Assembly (NCBI GenBank): GCA_003133565.1
Contig: PKYB01000076.1
Location: forward strand, 86,130 to 118,219
Length of the DNA: 32,090 nucleotides
Reading direction: 5' to 3'
From: Solirubrobacterales bacterium
GTDB lineage: Bacteria > Actinomycetota > Thermoleophilia > Solirubrobacterales > Solirubrobacteraceae
A model generated the notes under the pieces. That model was not told the origin of the DNA, did no database searches, and saw only the letters and a program-made list of their open reading frames with translations. Shown in pieces: positions 31,093 through 32,090 of this stretch. A program made the translations under genes and the position numbers. The stretch's first letter is position 1. Each line of letters starts with the position of its first letter.

Positions 31093-32090
31093 ATGCGTAA
31101 GCCTCGCCGCACGGTCGCGCTAGCTTCGCTGTTTGCGCTCGTCGCCGCGGTTTCAGTCCTTGGGCTCTTCTCCTCGGCCCAGGCGGCGCCGCCAGATCCG
31201 AACACGGTCGGCTTCGACACCGTCAGCAACATCGCGCTCAACGGCGCGTCGGGCACAACGCTTACGGTGGCACCGGGCGCCGACGTGTCGATCAGCGCCG
31301 ACTGGTCCGATTCGCACCCGAGCTACTGCCTTGGCTGCATCGACTTTCTGGCCGTTGGTTTTGTTGGACAGGATCCGCAGGCAGGGTGCCTCGAGAACGA
31401 CGGTTACACGGGGGACAGCGGATCCGCCACCGTCGGCTTAGGCGATGCACCCACCGCGCCTGGAACGTACGACATCGTTGCCGAATACGAACTGCAGTAC
31501 GTCTGCGGGGGAGGCTGGGATCCCTCGGGAGCCAGCGGTGTTGTGATCGCTGAGATCAGGGTTGCTGCGCCGCCGTCGGCGACGATCACCTCGCCCGCTG
31601 ACGACCAGACCTACAACCTTGGCGCGCACGTCACGACTGACTTCTCCTGCGCGGACCCGACTGGGCCGGGGATCGCGAGCTGTCTTGATTCCAACGGCGA
31701 CGCGAGCTCCGGCACGCTCGATACGAGTGGTGCGGGTACGTTCGCCTACTCGGTGACCGCGACGAGCACCGACGGCCAGGCCACGACGGCGACGATCCAC
31801 TACACGGTGTTGGGGCCGCCGACGGCAACGATCACCTCGCCAGCCGACGAGCAGACCTTTGCCGTTGGTCAGCCCGTCGCGACCGGTTTCGGTTGCGTCG
31901 ACGCGACAAACGGGCCCGGGATCGCGAGCTGTCTTGATTCCAACGGCGACACCAGCCCGGGCACGCTCGACACCAGTACTACCGGCACGTTTGCCTACAG
32001 CGTGACCGCGACCAGCACCGACGGGCAGGCTACGACGACGACGATCCACTACAAAGTTGCTGCGCCACCGACCGCGACGATCACCTCGCC
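31093..32090 (+). CDS. Secreted protein with tandem Ig-like repeats (3' part outside window)
   Basis: From ATG 31093, preceded by GAGG at 8 bases, the frame stays open for 332 codons to the window edge. A signal peptide covers about residues 1-31 ([20 protein letters not shown]...AQA). A unique domain with paired cysteines ([14 protein letters not shown]) runs to about 157. Repeats of 82-83 residues then begin, each opening ATITSPAD, continuing with [12 protein letters not shown] and GTLDTS, and closing with [17 protein letters not shown]. Two full units and the start of a third are present. These are bacterial Ig-like/HYR-type folds with a likely intradomain disulfide, typical of surface adhesins or cell-wall spacers. 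Total length and anchoring signal are unknown. Confidence 0.88.
   Translation, partial: MRKPRRTVALASLFALVAAVSVLGLFSSAQAAPPDPNTVGFDTVSNIALNGASGTTLTVAPGADVSISADWSDSHPSYCLGCIDFLAVGFVGQDPQAGCLENDGYTGDSGSATVGLGDAPTAPGTYDIVAEYELQYVCGGGWDPSGASGVVIAEIRVAAPPSATITSPADDQTYNLGAHVTTDFSCADPTGPGIASCLDSNGDASSGTLDTSGAGTFAYSVTATSTDGQATTATIHYTVLGPPTATITSPADEQTFAVGQPVATGFGCVDATNGPGIASCLDSNGDTSPGTLDTSTTGTFAYSVTATSTDGQATTTTIHYKVAAPPTATITS
31571..32090 (+). repeat. Tandem 246/249-bp repeats encoding Ig-like domains
   Basis: ACGATCACCTCGCC recurs at 31582, 31828 and 32077, giving periods of 246 and 249 bp. Within the units, long stretches such as GGGATCGCGAGCTGTCTTGA are identical between copies, while the segments around them vary. 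The pattern suggests recent duplication with local divergence. The array continues past the window end. Confidence 0.85.

Overview
The window is high-GC DNA with many GTG starts, 1-4 nt stop/start overlaps and a tRNA gene lacking an encoded CCA. Together with the gene families present this suggests an actinobacterium, perhaps of the Thermoleophilia/Solirubrobacterales type; that placement is an inference. No insertion sequence, prophage or CRISPR array is visible, and the region reads as chromosomal.

Layout. 1-1650 (-): a membrane glycosyltransferase of the XagB type, cut by the left edge. 1898-3097 (+): a divergent secreted GH5-like protein with a doubtful active site. 3255-3328 (-): tRNA-Asp(GTC). 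3373-5087 (-): a thioredoxin-fold GST_N-like protein and a DUF916-like membrane protein with a repeat-bearing tail. 5242-6348 (-): a secreted NHL/beta-propeller protein. 6571-8298 (+): a sensorless hybrid histidine kinase (HisKA-HATPase-REC-HPt).

8508-19931 (+) is the centrepiece: eleven tightly packed genes in three transcription units. Unit 1 encodes a Gfo/Idh/MocA dehydrogenase, a TIM-barrel isomerase/epimerase and an alpha/beta hydrolase. Unit 2 encodes a D-lyxose-isomerase-family cupin, a PfkB kinase, a class II aldolase homologue and a SorC-type regulator. Unit 3 encodes E1-alpha, E1-beta and E2 of a 2-oxoacid/acetoin-type dehydrogenase complex and a bifunctional class II aldolase/short-chain dehydrogenase. 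The fold order dehydrogenase, TIM barrel, hydrolase, cupin isomerase, PfkB kinase, class II aldolase mirrors the myo-inositol (iol) pathway step by step, but with different families at the ring-opening and terminal steps, and there is no transporter. Units 2 and 3 are each preceded by the same palindromic operator, probably the SorC protein's site. I read this as an undescribed carbohydrate or cyclitol catabolic system.

19999-25686 holds a YceI-like protein and two drug-efflux modules, each with a divergent TetR regulator and operators that can be read in the sequence: a DrrAB-type ABC exporter and a 14-TM DHA2-type MFS pump. A decayed carboxymuconolactone-decarboxylase-like gene follows. 26067-30686 looks like a cyclic-nucleotide neighbourhood: a stand-alone cNMP-binding protein, an MFS transporter fused to a cNMP-binding domain, a DUF3307 membrane protein and a CHASE2 class III nucleotidyl cyclase. 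The 406-base gap after it contains a structured element with a U-tract terminator and a competing hairpin. The window ends inside a secreted protein made of near-identical Ig-like repeats.
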